A stretch of DNA of 64,000 bases from Arthrobacter sp. AFG20. Its GTDB lineage: Bacteria; Actinomycetota; Actinomycetes; Actinomycetales; Micrococcaceae. Both the position numbers and the translations under genes were made by a program. Positions 34,833 through 43,633 of this stretch are shown here, piece by piece. Below the pieces are notes generated by a model. The model had not been told where the DNA came from. It searched no databases and worked only from the letters and a program-made list of their open reading frames with translations. Position 1 is the stretch's first letter. Each line of letters begins with the position of its first letter. Location of the stretch: positions 124,001 through 188,000 of the forward strand of contig NZ_PJMC01000005.1 in the NCBI RefSeq assembly GCF_002892795.1, read 5' to 3'.

Positions 34833-35402
34833 TTATGCCCCCACCGCGTGGTCAACAGCCTTGCGGACTGCCCTGTCGGCCCGGCGGACTGCCTTGTCGG
34901 CACTGTGCAGCTTCTTGCCGGTGGTCTTGCGGGCGTCCGCGGCGAGGTGGCCTGCGGTCTTGCGTGCGTCGGCGGCGAGGTGCTCTGCGCGCCAGGCCAG
35001 GCCGGGCTTGCCGGCGGTGTCCACGGAGGCCAGCAGCACACCGCCGGTAAGGGTGATGTTCTTGAGCAGTTGGTTGCGGCGGGCTGCCCGGCCCTCCTTG
35101 CTGCTGATGTCCGCGCTGCGCCATTCAACGAAGGCGTTCAGTGCCGAGATGACGGCCAGCACCGAGGCTGCCAAGCGAGCAGATTTGCCGAGCGCGAAGA
35201 GGACACCGGCACCCACCTGCGTTCCGCCGATGACCCGTGCCAGCACCTTCTCGTCCGTTTGGAACGGCAGGGCTTCGGACGCGCGGCGCAGGAGGGGCGA
35301 CAGTTGCTGTGCGGTGTCGTCCGCATTCCTGAGCTTGTCCGTTCCGGCGAGGATGAAACTTGAGGCCAGCATCGGCCGGGCAAAAAAGCGGACAAAGGAC
35401 AT
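34833..35402 (-). CDS. DoxX-family membrane protein
   Basis: The 189-residue protein has four hydrophobic stretches within the first 130 residues (RPMLASSFILAGTDKL, VIGGTQVGAGVLFALG, LAASVLAVISALNAF, ITLTGGVLLASVDTAG) typical of DoxX. A C-terminal tail of about 55 residues follows, made of Ala/Lys/Arg repeats (LAADARKTAGHLAADARKT). The tail is basic and probably cytosolic. It is the first gene of the doxX-aroA-rsgA-hisN operon and diverges from sigR. DoxX proteins have been linked to redox stress in mycobacteria, which fits the SigR neighbour, though this is context only. Confidence 0.78.
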   Translation of the reverse strand: MSFVRFFARPMLASSFILAGTDKLRNADDTAQQLSPLLRRASEALPFQTDEKVLARVIGGTQVGAGVLFALGKSARLAASVLAVISALNAFVEWRSADISSKEGRAARRNQLLKNITLTGGVLLASVDTAGKPGLAWRAEHLAADARKTAGHLAADARKTTGKKLHSADKAVRRADRAVRKAVDHAVGA

Positions 35403-35469
35403 GAATTTCCTCCTGGATGGCCGAGCCGCGTTGGCCGCGGCGGAGTCGGTTCTAGTCTTGCACTTTTGC

Positions 35470-35495
35470 GGAATATTTGCCCACCGCGCACCGTT
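35470..35495 (+). promoter_or_regulatory. SigR/SigH-type promoter upstream of sigR
   Basis: GGAAT at 35470-35474 and GTT at 35493-35495 are separated by exactly 18 bases, the published consensus of Streptomyces SigR and mycobacterial SigH promoters (GGAAT-N18-GTT). It points toward sigR, so it is probably the autoregulated promoter of the sigR-rsrA operon. Confidence 0.75.
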
Positions 35496-35821
35496 GTGCT
35501 CTTCAGACCGGAAGCAGTCTGTGAGTGGTCTCGTGTGCGGTTTCCGGTGTTCAGCGGCGGCTGGGGCAAGGCCGGAACCGGCAGGGGCGCAGACCGTGGA
35601 ACGAACGCGGGCCTTGTCCGGCGGGTCTCAATCAGCGGAGTGGAGATGGAGCATTGACTTTGGTGAAGGAAGCTGTGGGGGTACGAAGTCCCGCCACGAT
35701 GCGGCCGTTTGTGGTGCCGGAAGCTGACGCGTTTGAGGCGGGGGGCGCCCTGTCAGGCCCGGACTATGGCACGGCACGCCGTCAGGGGCGGTCAGCGCCG
35801 ATCAAAGTAGACTTGAACGCA

Positions 35822-36550
35822 ATGAGCACCGTGGATCCGGCCCTGCAGGCCGCACAGGAGGACGCCGCCAACGGCATCCCTAAGACTGGTACGTCACCCG
35901 CCGCTGAAACGGGAGAGGATATCGACGTCGGCTCGGAGAGCGCCGAAGCGCGCCGGGCCCGGTTTGAGCGAGACGCCATGCAGTACGTGGACCAGCTCTA
36001 TTCGGCGGCCATGCGCATGGCGCGGAACCCGGCCGATGCCGAGGACCTCGTGCAGGAGGCGTATACCAAGGCCTTCTCGGCGTTCCATCAGTACAAGCCG
36101 GGCACCAACCTGAAGGCCTGGCTGTACCGCATCCTGACGAACACCTACATCAACCTGTACCGGAAGCGGCAGCGGGAACCCCTGCAGTCCAATTCGGACA
36201 CCATCGAGGACTGGCAGCTTGCCCGTGCCGAGTCCCACACCTCCAGCGGTCTGCGGTCCGCGGAGGCTGAAGCCCTGGACCACCTGCCTGATTCGGACGT
36301 CAAGCGGGCCCTGCAGGCCATCCCGGAGGAGTTCCGGCTGGCCGTGTACTTCGCCGACGTGGAGGGCTTCGCGTACAAGGAAATTTCGGACATCATGAAC
36401 ACCCCCATCGGTACTGTGATGTCCCGGCTCCACCGGGGCCGGAAGATGCTGCGGGACGAGCTGGCGGACTACGCGGCCGACCGGGGATTCAAAGCTGCTG
36501 CAGACGCCACGGCGGCAACGGAAAGCAACAAACAGGAGAACGGGAAATGA
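35822..36550 (+). CDS. sigR: Redox-responsive ECF sigma factor SigR/SigH
   Basis: The 242-residue sigma factor directs the thiol-oxidative stress response. It has region 2 ([28 protein letters not shown] and [20 protein letters not shown]) and region 4 ([39 protein letters not shown]), both very like SigH/SigR. The ATG at 35822 is the conservative start. The frame is open 99 codons further upstream, and a TTG at 35654 behind GGAG would add 56 residues, close to the longer unstable SigR isoform known in Streptomyces. Its stop overlaps the rsrA ATG. Confidence 0.93.
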   Translation: MSTVDPALQAAQEDAANGIPKTGTSPAAETGEDIDVGSESAEARRARFERDAMQYVDQLYSAAMRMARNPADAEDLVQEAYTKAFSAFHQYKPGTNLKAWLYRILTNTYINLYRKRQREPLQSNSDTIEDWQLARAESHTSSGLRSAEAEALDHLPDSDVKRALQAIPEEFRLAVYFADVEGFAYKEISDIMNTPIGTVMSRLHRGRKMLRDELADYAADRGFKAAADATAATESNKQENGK

Positions 36551-36807
36551 GCGACTGCCAGGGATTGGGCGATTGCGATGACACCAGGATGCAGCGCATC
36601 TACGAGTATCTGGACGGTGCTTTGACCCGCAGCGACCTTGCGGAGATAAAGCAGCACCTGGACGAGTGCCCTGAATGCACGCAGCAGTACGATCTGGAGT
36701 GCGTCATTCGAAAAGTGGTGAAGCGCTCCTGTACCGAGGCTGCTCCGGAAAACCTGAAGAACGCCATTCTGCAGCGGATTCACACGATCCGGCCGGTGGA
36801 CGCCTGA
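36547..36807 (+). CDS. rsrA: Zinc-containing anti-sigma factor RsrA/RshA
   Basis: This 86-residue protein holds SigR inactive when thiols are reduced. It shows the ZAS zinc motif HLDECPEC, giving His37, Cys41 and Cys44, with a further cysteine at 10 that matches the fourth ligand of Streptomyces RsrA. Disulfide formation on oxidation releases SigR. The ATGA overlap with sigR ensures coupled production. A strong terminator follows the stop. Confidence 0.93.
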   Translation: MSDCQGLGDCDDTRMQRIYEYLDGALTRSDLAEIKQHLDECPECTQQYDLECVIRKVVKRSCTEAAPENLKNAILQRIHTIRPVDA

Positions 36808-36820
36808 CGGAATGCCTGAC

Positions 36821-36873
36821 TTAAGCGCGATGCCCCCGCTACCTTGCTGGTAGCGGGGGCATCGCGTTTAAGC
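36821..36873. terminator. Strong bidirectional terminator between rsrA and bS22 gene
   Basis: GCGATGCCCCCGCTACC and GGTAGCGGGGGCATCGC form a perfect 17-bp stem around TTGCT. Flanking TTAA stretches extend it on both sides, so it can stop both the rsrA transcript and the convergent bS22 transcript. Confidence 0.88.
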
Positions 36874-36891
36874 TTCGGTTCAAGCCGTGGC

Positions 36892-36966
36892 TTAGGTGTT
36901 GGGGCGCTTCCCGTGGTTCGCGCCGCCACGCTTACGGTCACGACGCTTACGTGCACGCTTGCTCAT
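36892..36966 (-). CDS. Small ribosomal protein bS22 (AURKAIP1/COX24 domain), 24 residues
   Basis: The frame reads MSKRARKRRDRKRGGANHG then KRPNT. It is a 24-residue, extremely basic peptide preceded by a perfect AAGGAGG seven bases from the ATG. This sequence is the AURKAIP1/COX24-type protein found in mycobacterial 30S subunits and named bS22. It is shorter than most gene finders allow. It is convergent with rsrA behind a shared terminator. Confidence 0.9.
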   Translation of the reverse strand: MSKRARKRRDRKRGGANHGKRPNT

Positions 36967-37089
36967 AGCTGGCCTCCTTAATTTCGTTACCCAAAAGAGT
37001 TGCCCTCCAGTCTCCCATATCAGCGGACCGGCTGCGAACCGGCTGCGGTGCCGTGGGTAGGGAAACGGGACCCGGTGCCCGGACTGCGC

Positions 37090-37695
37090 CTACAGGGAGT
37101 TCCGGATCGAGACCCGGGCCTGGTCCAGCACGGTCCGCACGGTTTCCAGCGCCACCGGCGTCATGGGCCGGGCGCTGGTGTGCAGGCGCAGTTCGGTGCG
37201 CATGTCGTCGCGGAACGCCTGCAGCAGCATCTCCGCTTCTTTGAGCATGCGTTGCCCCTCAGCCGTGTAGCGGCCCGTACCGGCCGGATCCGCCGACCTG
37301 GCAGCGGTGCGTGCCGCTTCCGCTGTGGCCGCCAGGTCCGCCCGCAGCCCGCGCATGTTGCTGCGGATGTCGGCGCGAAGGTCATCGGCGAGCCGGCGGA
37401 CGGATGCTGCAATGTCGTTCTCCACGGTCTCCAGCTCCTCGCGCCGGCTGTTCAGCTCAGCCAGGCCCGCAGCGGTGATGCGGTAGTTAGTGCGGCGCCC
37501 TTGGGATTCCATGGCCACCAAGCCTTCCTCCTCCAGCTTGCCCAGGCGCGGGTAGATGGTGCCGGCGCTGGGGGAGTAGGTGCCGCCAAACCGGTCGCTA
37601 AGCGCTTTGATGAGTTCATATCCGTGCTTGGGACCCGCCTCGAGGAGCGCCAGCAGATAGAGCCGGAGCGCGCCGTGGGCAAAGACGGGAGGCAT
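37090..37695 (-). CDS. PadR-family transcriptional regulator
   Basis: The 201-residue protein has an N-terminal PadR winged helix (LRLYLLALLEAGPKHGYELI, SAGTIYPRLGKLEEEGLV, GRRTNYRITAAGLAEL). A long helical C-terminal part follows (residues about 95-180), the dimerisation domain of the larger PadR type. Its ATG overlaps the stop of the DUF4097 gene, so it is the second gene of that operon. Two palindromes upstream of the operon are probable binding sites, implying autorepression. Confidence 0.9.
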   Translation of the reverse strand: MPPVFAHGALRLYLLALLEAGPKHGYELIKALSDRFGGTYSPSAGTIYPRLGKLEEEGLVAMESQGRRTNYRITAAGLAELNSRREELETVENDIAASVRRLADDLRADIRSNMRGLRADLAATAEAARTAARSADPAGTGRYTAEGQRMLKEAEMLLQAFRDDMRTELRLHTSARPMTPVALETVRTVLDQARVSIRNSL

Positions 37696-38522
37696 CAGAG
37701 CGCCGGTTCCGCGGTAGCCGGTGCCTGACCGTGGAAAATGGACGTCTTCCCGGACACGGAGTTGGTCCGAACCAGCATGAGTTTGGCGTCCGGGCCCGAG
37801 ATGGTCTGCACCTTGCCGCCGGGGTGGCCGTACTTCTGGTCGTCGATGATCACCGGACCGGTGGCCGACTGGGCCACGATGTCCACGCCGACGTCGTGCG
37901 GGACGCGGACAGTCAGGTCTCCGGACACCGAGTTCGCGCCGGAGTCGTGGGTGAAGCCGTGCAGGTCAAAGCTCATGTCGCCGCTGACGGTGTTGGCCCG
38001 GATATTGCTGAACTGGCCGGACGCCGTGACCTCGCCTGAGACGCTCTTGGCCGTGAGGACGCCGCTGTGGTTACGGGCTATCACTTCGCCGCTGACGGTG
38101 TTGACGTGCAGTTCGCCAGTGGTCCCGTCCGCCAGCAGGGATCCGGTCACGGTGCTCAGCCGGGTCCGGCCGTGGACGCCCGAGACCAGTCCGTCCCCGC
38201 TGACGGTGCCTGCCTCGACCTCGACGCCGGCTGGGACACCGATGCTGATAACCACGGAGTTGTCGCTGCTGCTGTTGACCGAATCCATCAGATTCTTGAA
38301 CCAGCCCTGCGGCCCATGCAGCTGGTGGCGGATTTCAAGGCGGCCGCCGGTCACGGAGATCGTCAGCGGATCCCCGTGCACGTCCGACACTTCGATACGG
38401 ACGGCAGCCTCGTCATGCGTGACGATGTCCAGCCTGCCGCGGACAATGCCCACTTTGAGGTGCGAGACGCCGTCGATGTCCATGGTCTGCGGGCCGGTGA
38501 CCGTCCAGGAATTTTCTTCCAT
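37695..38522 (-). CDS. DUF4097-family beta-strand repeat protein
   Basis: The protein of about 275 residues is a run of short beta strands with many V-S-G and T-V-S-G units (NTVSGEVIARN, SVSGEVTASG, NTVSGDMSFD, NSVSGDLTVRV), characteristic of DUF4097 adhesin-like proteins. There is no signal peptide or membrane helix. The function is not known; family members are often found with PadR regulators and with stress-linked membrane systems. The ATG at 38522 has GGAGGG four bases before it. The GTG at 38534 is less well placed. Confidence 0.82.
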   Translation of the reverse strand: MEENSWTVTGPQTMDIDGVSHLKVGIVRGRLDIVTHDEAAVRIEVSDVHGDPLTISVTGGRLEIRHQLHGPQGWFKNLMDSVNSSSDNSVVISIGVPAGVEVEAGTVSGDGLVSGVHGRTRLSTVTGSLLADGTTGELHVNTVSGEVIARNHSGVLTAKSVSGEVTASGQFSNIRANTVSGDMSFDLHGFTHDSGANSVSGDLTVRVPHDVGVDIVAQSATGPVIIDDQKYGHPGGKVQTISGPDAKLMLVRTNSVSGKTSIFHGQAPATAEPAL

Positions 38523-38537
38523 CATTCCCTCCACTTG

Positions 38538-38602
38538 CGATATATCGTGACTGTGGAAGCCACGCTAGTCCGCAGGCGCAGGAAGATCAAGATATATCGT
38601 GA
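38538..38602. promoter_or_regulatory. Two operator-like palindromes upstream of the DUF4097-padR operon
   Basis: GATATATCGTGA occurs at 38539-38550 and again at 38591-38602. The first lies in the perfect palindrome CGATATATCG. The copies are 52 bases apart, about five helical turns. They lie just upstream of the operon that encodes a PadR regulator, whose family often binds TATA-rich palindromes of this kind. Binding is inferred. Confidence 0.65.
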
Positions 38603-38612
38603 GTGGGTTTTC

Positions 38613-39212
38613 CTACTCCGGGGTGTCCATCCCCAGCCACTGGAACCAGCCCCGGTGCAGCACCAGCCATGCCATCAGCCCGTAGCCCGCCTGCCCGGGC
38701 GTGCCGCCGTTGGCTGCGAGGTCCTGGCGCCACTGTTCGTGGTTCAGGAGCGGTGAAAACGTGTCCACGTAGAGGTGCTTGCGCCGGGTGGTTACGTCAG
38801 CAAAGGCTGTGTTCAGCTCACCGAGGCGGCGGTTCTGCACCGGATCCAGGGTGGGAGGCGGCCCCACGACGAAGACCTCGAGCCGCTTCTGGGTGGCTGA
38901 ATCAAGGATGTTGGCGAGATTGAGCCGGCTCCGGGCAGTGGACAGCCCGAACTCGATGTCCCGCCCGGAGAGCCCGATGACCAAGCGGTTCTCGTGGTTG
39001 TCGGCGAACCGGCGGCCCGCCTCCTCGAGCCAGCGCGCGGCCAGGCCCTCGGTGCCTTCCTGGGGGCACGGAAGGGAAAAACTCTCCACCGTCATGCCGT
39101 CCTGCGGAGTGCGGGCGAGCACCCGGCCCAGCCATCCCAGCGCCCGGGGATCGCCGAGCCCGGCCAGCAGTTCATCTCCAACAGCCGCAATCCGCAGCTT
39201 CCTGTCTTCCAC
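38613..39212 (-). CDS. SGNH/GDSL-hydrolase-like protein, probably catalytically inactive
   Basis: The 199-residue protein has the SGNH fold landmarks: AAVGDELLAGLGDPRALGW at the N-terminus, VIGLSGRDIE in the middle and GGTPGQAGYGLMAWLV at the end. In active enzymes the first block is GDSL with a serine nucleophile; here the place is taken by Glu. The last block lacks the usual DxxH. Both catalytic blocks are thus altered, which suggests a binding role or a different chemistry. It lies upstream of kgd's terminator on the same strand. Confidence 0.72.
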   Translation of the reverse strand: MEDRKLRIAAVGDELLAGLGDPRALGWLGRVLARTPQDGMTVESFSLPCPQEGTEGLAARWLEEAGRRFADNHENRLVIGLSGRDIEFGLSTARSRLNLANILDSATQKRLEVFVVGPPPTLDPVQNRRLGELNTAFADVTTRRKHLYVDTFSPLLNHEQWRQDLAANGGTPGQAGYGLMAWLVLHRGWFQWLGMDTPE

Positions 39213-39300
39213 TACTACCTCTTCACTTGTTTGGAGGGCGTGTCCCGGATACGGACCGTCTGCATGCCAGCCTAAAGGTCCATTAACTCACGTCGATTAA

Positions 39301-39354
39301 ACAGAACTGCCCGGCTGGAACGGTATGTCACCGTCCGGCCGGGCAGCTGTTCTG
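39301..39354 (-). terminator. Hairpin terminator after kgd
   Basis: CAGAACTGCCCGGCTGGAACGGT and the partner ACCGTCCGGCCGGGCAGCTGTTCTG form a long stem with small mismatches, directly after the kgd stop. Confidence 0.7.
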
Positions 39355-42300
39355 CTACTTACGGGCGAATGCCTGCTTTAGGAGCGTGTCCTGCTCCGCA
39401 GCGTGGCGCTTCATGGAGCCGGCCGCGGTGGAAGCCGAAGCCGGGCGTGAGACCAGGCGCACCTTCCGGTCCAGGGCCGTGGGCAGGTGCAGGCCCATGA
39501 ACGGCCACGGACCCTGGTTGGCGGGTTCGTCCTGCGCCCACACAACTTCCGCGTTCGGGTACTTGGCCAGTTCGGCTTCGATCTCCGCCTGCGGCAGCGG
39601 GTACAGCTGCTCGACTCGGATGATCGCCGTCGACTTGTCGCCCGTCTTCTGCCGCGTGGACAGCAGGTCGTAGTACAGGCGTCCGGAGACCAGAAGAACA
39701 CGTTCGACGGCGTCCCCCTGCAGCTGCTCGTGCTCACCTATCACCGGGCGGAAGCCGCCGGTGGTGAAGTCCTCCACGGACGAGGCCGCGGCCTTGAGGC
39801 GCAGCAGCTGCTTCGGCGTAAAGATGATGAGCGGCTTGCGGGGCCGGCTGTAGGCCTGGCGGCGCAGCAGGTGGAAGTGCGATGCCGCCGTCGTCGGGTT
39901 GGCGACGATGATGTTTTCCTCGGCACACAGCTGCAGGAAGCGTTCGATGCGGGCCGAGGAGTGGTCCGGACCCTGTCCTTCGTAGCCGTGCGGAAGCATC
40001 AGCACGAGCGACGAGCGCTGACCCCACTTCTGCTCGGCGGACGAGATGAACTCATCGATGATGGTCTGCGCGCCGTTGACGAAGTCACCGAACTGCGCCT
40101 CCCACAGGACCAAGGCATCGGGGCGCTCCACCGAGTAGCCGTATTCGAAGCCCATGGCCGCGTATTCGGACAGCAGGGAGTCGTAGATCCAGAGCTTGGC
40201 CTGGTTGTCCGACAGGTTAGCCAGGGGCAGCCACTCGTTGCCGTTGGCGCGGTCGTGGAACACGGCGTGGCGCTGGACGAACGTGCCGCGGCGCGAATCC
40301 TGGCCGGCAAGGCGAACGGGCACGCCTTCCATGATCAGCGATCCGAAAGCGGCAATTTCGCCGAAGCCCCAGTCAATGCCACCCTCACGGGACATCTGCT
40401 CACGCTTCTCCAACAGCTGCTTGAGCTTCGCGTGGACGGTGAAGCCCTCGGGGATCTGCACGTGGGCCTTGCCGATGCGGGCGAGGGTATCGGCGGAAAT
40501 CGCCGTGGACGCCGGGGCGTTCGTTCCGATGTCCGACTGCTGGGCCTGGGGGCGCTCGATGTCCGATACCGCAGCCGAATCGGCAGTGATGATCGGAATC
40601 GGGGACGTCTGGGCGGCGTGGGTCTCGGCGAAGACGCGCTCGAGGCGTTCCTGGTAGTCGCGGAGCAGCTGCTCGGCTTCTTCCTCGGTGATGTCGCCGC
40701 GGCCGATCAGCGACTCGGTGTAGAGCTTGCGGACGGACCGCTTGGCTTCGATGAGGTTGTACATCAGCGGCTGCGTCATCGAGGGGTCATCACCCTCGTT
40801 GTGTCCACGGCGGCGGTAGCAGACCATGTCGATGACAACGTCCTTGTGGAACCGCTGGCGGAACTCGTAGGCGAGCTGGCCGATGCGGACAACTGCTTCG
40901 GGGTCGTCGCCGTTCACATGGAAGACCGGAGCCTGGATCATCTTGGCGACGTCCGTGGAGTACGTGGACGAACGCGACGAGGACGGTGCGGTGGTGAAAC
41001 CGACCTGGTTGTTGACCACGATGTGGATGGTTCCGCCGGTGCGGTAGCCGCGCAGCTGGGACAGGTTGAGCGTTTCCGCCACAACACCCTGGCCGGCGAA
41101 GGCCGCATCGCCGTGGACCATGATGGGCAGCACAGGGAACGACTGTCCCTGGTCCAGCCGGTCCTGCTTGGCGCGGACGATGCCCTCCAGGACCGAGTCG
41201 ACGGCCTCGAGGTGCGAGGGGTTGGCGGCGAGGTAGACCTTGGTCTCCTTGCCGTTGTCCGACGTGAACGTGCCCTCGGTGCCGAGGTGGTACTTGACGT
41301 CGCCGGAACCCTGCACGGAGCGCGGGTCCTGGGTGCCTTCGAACTCGCGGAACACCTGGGCGTAGGTCTTGCCGGCGATGTTGGTCAGCACGTTCAGGCG
41401 GCCGCGGTGGGCCATGCCGATGGCAACCTCATCCAGTCCGTCGTCAGCTGCATCGGAGATGACCGCGTCCAGCAGCGGAATCAGCGACTCGCCGCCTTCG
41501 AGCGAGAAGCGCTTCTGGCCGACGAATTTCGTCTGCAGGAAGGTCTCGAAGGCCTCTGCGGCGTTCAGCTTGGACACGATGCGCAGCTGCTCGTCGCGGC
41601 TCGGCTTGGAGTACGGGTGCTCCAGCTGGTCCTGGAACCACTTGCGTTCGGCCGGATCCTGGATGTGCATGTACTCGATGCCGGTGGTGCGGCAGTAGGC
41701 GTCCCGGAGCACGCCGAGGATGTCGCGGAACTTCAGCATCGGCTTGCCGCCGAAGCCGCCGGTGGGCCACTCGCGGTCGAGGTCCCACAGGGTCAGGCCG
41801 TAGGTAAGCACGTCGAGGTCGGGGTGCTTGCGCTGGACGTACTCGAGGGGATCGGTGTCCGCCATGAGGTGGCCGCGCACGCGGTAGGAGTGGATCAGCT
41901 GCTGGATGCGGGCGACCTTGTTGATCTGGTCGGCCGGGTCCACCTGCAGGTCCGGGCTCCACCGCACAGGCTCGTACGGGATGCGCAGCGCTTCGAAGAT
42001 CTCGTCGTAGAAGTCCTGCGCGCCGAGGAGCAGGGAGTGGACGAGCTTGAGGAATTCGCCGCTGCCTGCACCCTGGATGACGCGGTGGTCATACGTGGAG
42101 GTCAGGGTGAGGATCTTGCTGATGGCGTTCTGGGCGATGATCTTCTCGCTGGCGCCCTGCCATTCGGCCGGGTAGTCGAGGGCGCCGACGCCAATGATGG
42201 CGGCCTGGCCCTTCGAGAGGCGGGGCACAGAGTGCACAGTGCCGATGCCGCCCGGGTTGGTCAGCGACACGGTGGTGCCTGCGTGGTCGTCTGCCGTCAG

Positions 42301-43182
42301 CTTGCCGTTGCGGGCACGCTTGATGAGGTCCTCATACGTGTGCCAGAACTCCGCAAAGTTCATGGTTTCGGCCTTCTTGATGTTGGGAACCATCAGAAGG
42401 CGGGTGCCGTCGGGCTTGGGCATGTCAATGGCGATGCCGAAGTTCACGTGTGCCGGCTGGACCGCGACGGGCTTGCCGTCGACCTCGTCGTAGTACACGT
42501 TCATGGACGGGAACTGGGACAGTGCCCGGACAACGGCGTAGCCGATGAGGTGGGTGAAGGAAACCTTGCCGCCGCGGGCGCGGGCCAGGTTGGAGTTGAT
42601 GACAACCCGGTTGTCGATCAGGAGCTTGGCCGGAACGGCCCTGACGCTGGTGGCCGTGGGCACCTCGAGGCTGGTGACCATGTTCGTCGCAATGGCCTTG
42701 GCCGGTCCGCGGAGGACGGATACGACGTCTTCCTCGGGAGCGGTGGGAGCCTTGACGTTCTTCGGCAGCTGGGCAGGGATAGGCTGGGCGCCGGTGCCCG
42801 CCTCGGTCTTCTTCGCGCCGTCGCGGGCTACCGTTGCCGGAGCCTTCTTGGCAGGTGCCGGCTGGGCGGGGGCTGCCGCCGGCGCCGGTGCCGGAGCTGC
42901 CGCAGGCGCCTGAGCCGCGGGAGTAGCGGATGCCGGTGCCTTCGCGGGCGCCGGGGGAGTGACAACAGGCAGTTCGCGGGTAGCCGGATTGGCCGCCGGT
43001 GACGTCACTGCCGGCACGCCGTTGGAAGATAGACCGCTGCCGCTGTCGAATGATTCGAACAGGGGCCACCACTTGGCATCAACCGTGTTCTTGTCCTGCT
43101 GGTAACGCTCGTACAGTTCGTCAACGAGCCACTCGTTTCCACCAAATTCCTCTGGCAGACGGTGGCTAGGCTGCTCTGGCAC
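39355..43182 (-). CDS. kgd: Multifunctional 2-oxoglutarate dehydrogenase/decarboxylase (Kgd, E1 with SucB-like domain)
   Basis: The 1275-residue enzyme belongs to the TCA cycle and uses thiamine diphosphate. Order: an N-terminal helix (EFGGNEWLVDELYERYQQD), an Ala/Pro-rich linker (about residues 60-140), an E2-like acyltransferase domain with TSTYDHRVIQGA, then the E1 domain with MAHRGRLNVLTN and VYRRRGHNEGDDP-like segments. This E1-E2 fusion is typical of actinobacteria. The GTG at 43182 follows GAGG and gives the usual length; earlier in-frame codons would add an unrelated 20 residues. It is a single gene with its own terminator. Confidence 0.95.
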   Translation of the reverse strand: MPEQPSHRLPEEFGGNEWLVDELYERYQQDKNTVDAKWWPLFESFDSGSGLSSNGVPAVTSPAANPATRELPVVTPPAPAKAPASATPAAQAPAAAPAPAPAAAPAQPAPAKKAPATVARDGAKKTEAGTGAQPIPAQLPKNVKAPTAPEEDVVSVLRGPAKAIATNMVTSLEVPTATSVRAVPAKLLIDNRVVINSNLARARGGKVSFTHLIGYAVVRALSQFPSMNVYYDEVDGKPVAVQPAHVNFGIAIDMPKPDGTRLLMVPNIKKAETMNFAEFWHTYEDLIKRARNGKLTADDHAGTTVSLTNPGGIGTVHSVPRLSKGQAAIIGVGALDYPAEWQGASEKIIAQNAISKILTLTSTYDHRVIQGAGSGEFLKLVHSLLLGAQDFYDEIFEALRIPYEPVRWSPDLQVDPADQINKVARIQQLIHSYRVRGHLMADTDPLEYVQRKHPDLDVLTYGLTLWDLDREWPTGGFGGKPMLKFRDILGVLRDAYCRTTGIEYMHIQDPAERKWFQDQLEHPYSKPSRDEQLRIVSKLNAAEAFETFLQTKFVGQKRFSLEGGESLIPLLDAVISDAADDGLDEVAIGMAHRGRLNVLTNIAGKTYAQVFREFEGTQDPRSVQGSGDVKYHLGTEGTFTSDNGKETKVYLAANPSHLEAVDSVLEGIVRAKQDRLDQGQSFPVLPIMVHGDAAFAGQGVVAETLNLSQLRGYRTGGTIHIVVNNQVGFTTAPSSSRSSTYSTDVAKMIQAPVFHVNGDDPEAVVRIGQLAYEFRQRFHKDVVIDMVCYRRRGHNEGDDPSMTQPLMYNLIEAKRSVRKLYTESLIGRGDITEEEAEQLLRDYQERLERVFAETHAAQTSPIPIITADSAAVSDIERPQAQQSDIGTNAPASTAISADTLARIGKAHVQIPEGFTVHAKLKQLLEKREQMSREGGIDWGFGEIAAFGSLIMEGVPVRLAGQDSRRGTFVQRHAVFHDRANGNEWLPLANLSDNQAKLWIYDSLLSEYAAMGFEYGYSVERPDALVLWEAQFGDFVNGAQTIIDEFISSAEQKWGQRSSLVLMLPHGYEGQGPDHSSARIERFLQLCAEENIIVANPTTAASHFHLLRRQAYSRPRKPLIIFTPKQLLRLKAAASSVEDFTTGGFRPVIGEHEQLQGDAVERVLLVSGRLYYDLLSTRQKTGDKSTAIIRVEQLYPLPQAEIEAELAKYPNAEVVWAQDEPANQGPWPFMGLHLPTALDRKVRLVSRPASASTAAGSMKRHAAEQDTLLKQAFARK

Positions 43183-43633
43183 TTGAAATACGCCTCTTCC
43201 ATGAGTTTGATTTCCCTCTGGTCGCCTAAGGTGCCACGGCACAACGATCGAACCAGTTCCTGTGTCCTATGAACCCAGACCTTTGCCAGTCTAATGACCG
43301 TTCCGGGTTAACTGCCAATAAGGGTGACCCAAATCATGTACCGCCCGAATTATGGCGAAATGACGTCCAGACGAGCCCGGATCAGTGTCTTTTCCAGCGT
43401 GCCCGGACGGCGGCTCCGGACGGGCCGGATGAGCCCCTTCAGACCTCTGTGGCCGCGCGTCGCTCCTGTAGACTGCAATCCTTATGGACAGTAGATATAG
43501 GTGCCATGGACGGTAAATCCAGGTGCCGGCCTGGGGGCTTTCAGTGGAGCACGGTCAGCTCCGCGCAGCCCGACCACAGCGCCGGCAAACCCACTGGCCC
43601 GGGCCGCTGCCACCGACGACTTCCGGCTGGCCC
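43183..43633. other. 451-base intergenic region between kgd and the CNNM gene
   Basis: Divergent upstream region of kgd (minus) and the first CNNM-family gene (plus). Open frames exist in it only as short artefacts. It is somewhat less GC-rich near 43300-43350 and near 43480-43500, which may hold promoters. No hairpin, repeat or RNA motif stood out. Confidence 0.5.

Noticed and set aside
39487-43002. 1171-codon open frame on the plus strand
   Set aside because: It is antisense to kgd and has no family similarity. GC-rich codon bias of kgd keeps the opposite frame open.
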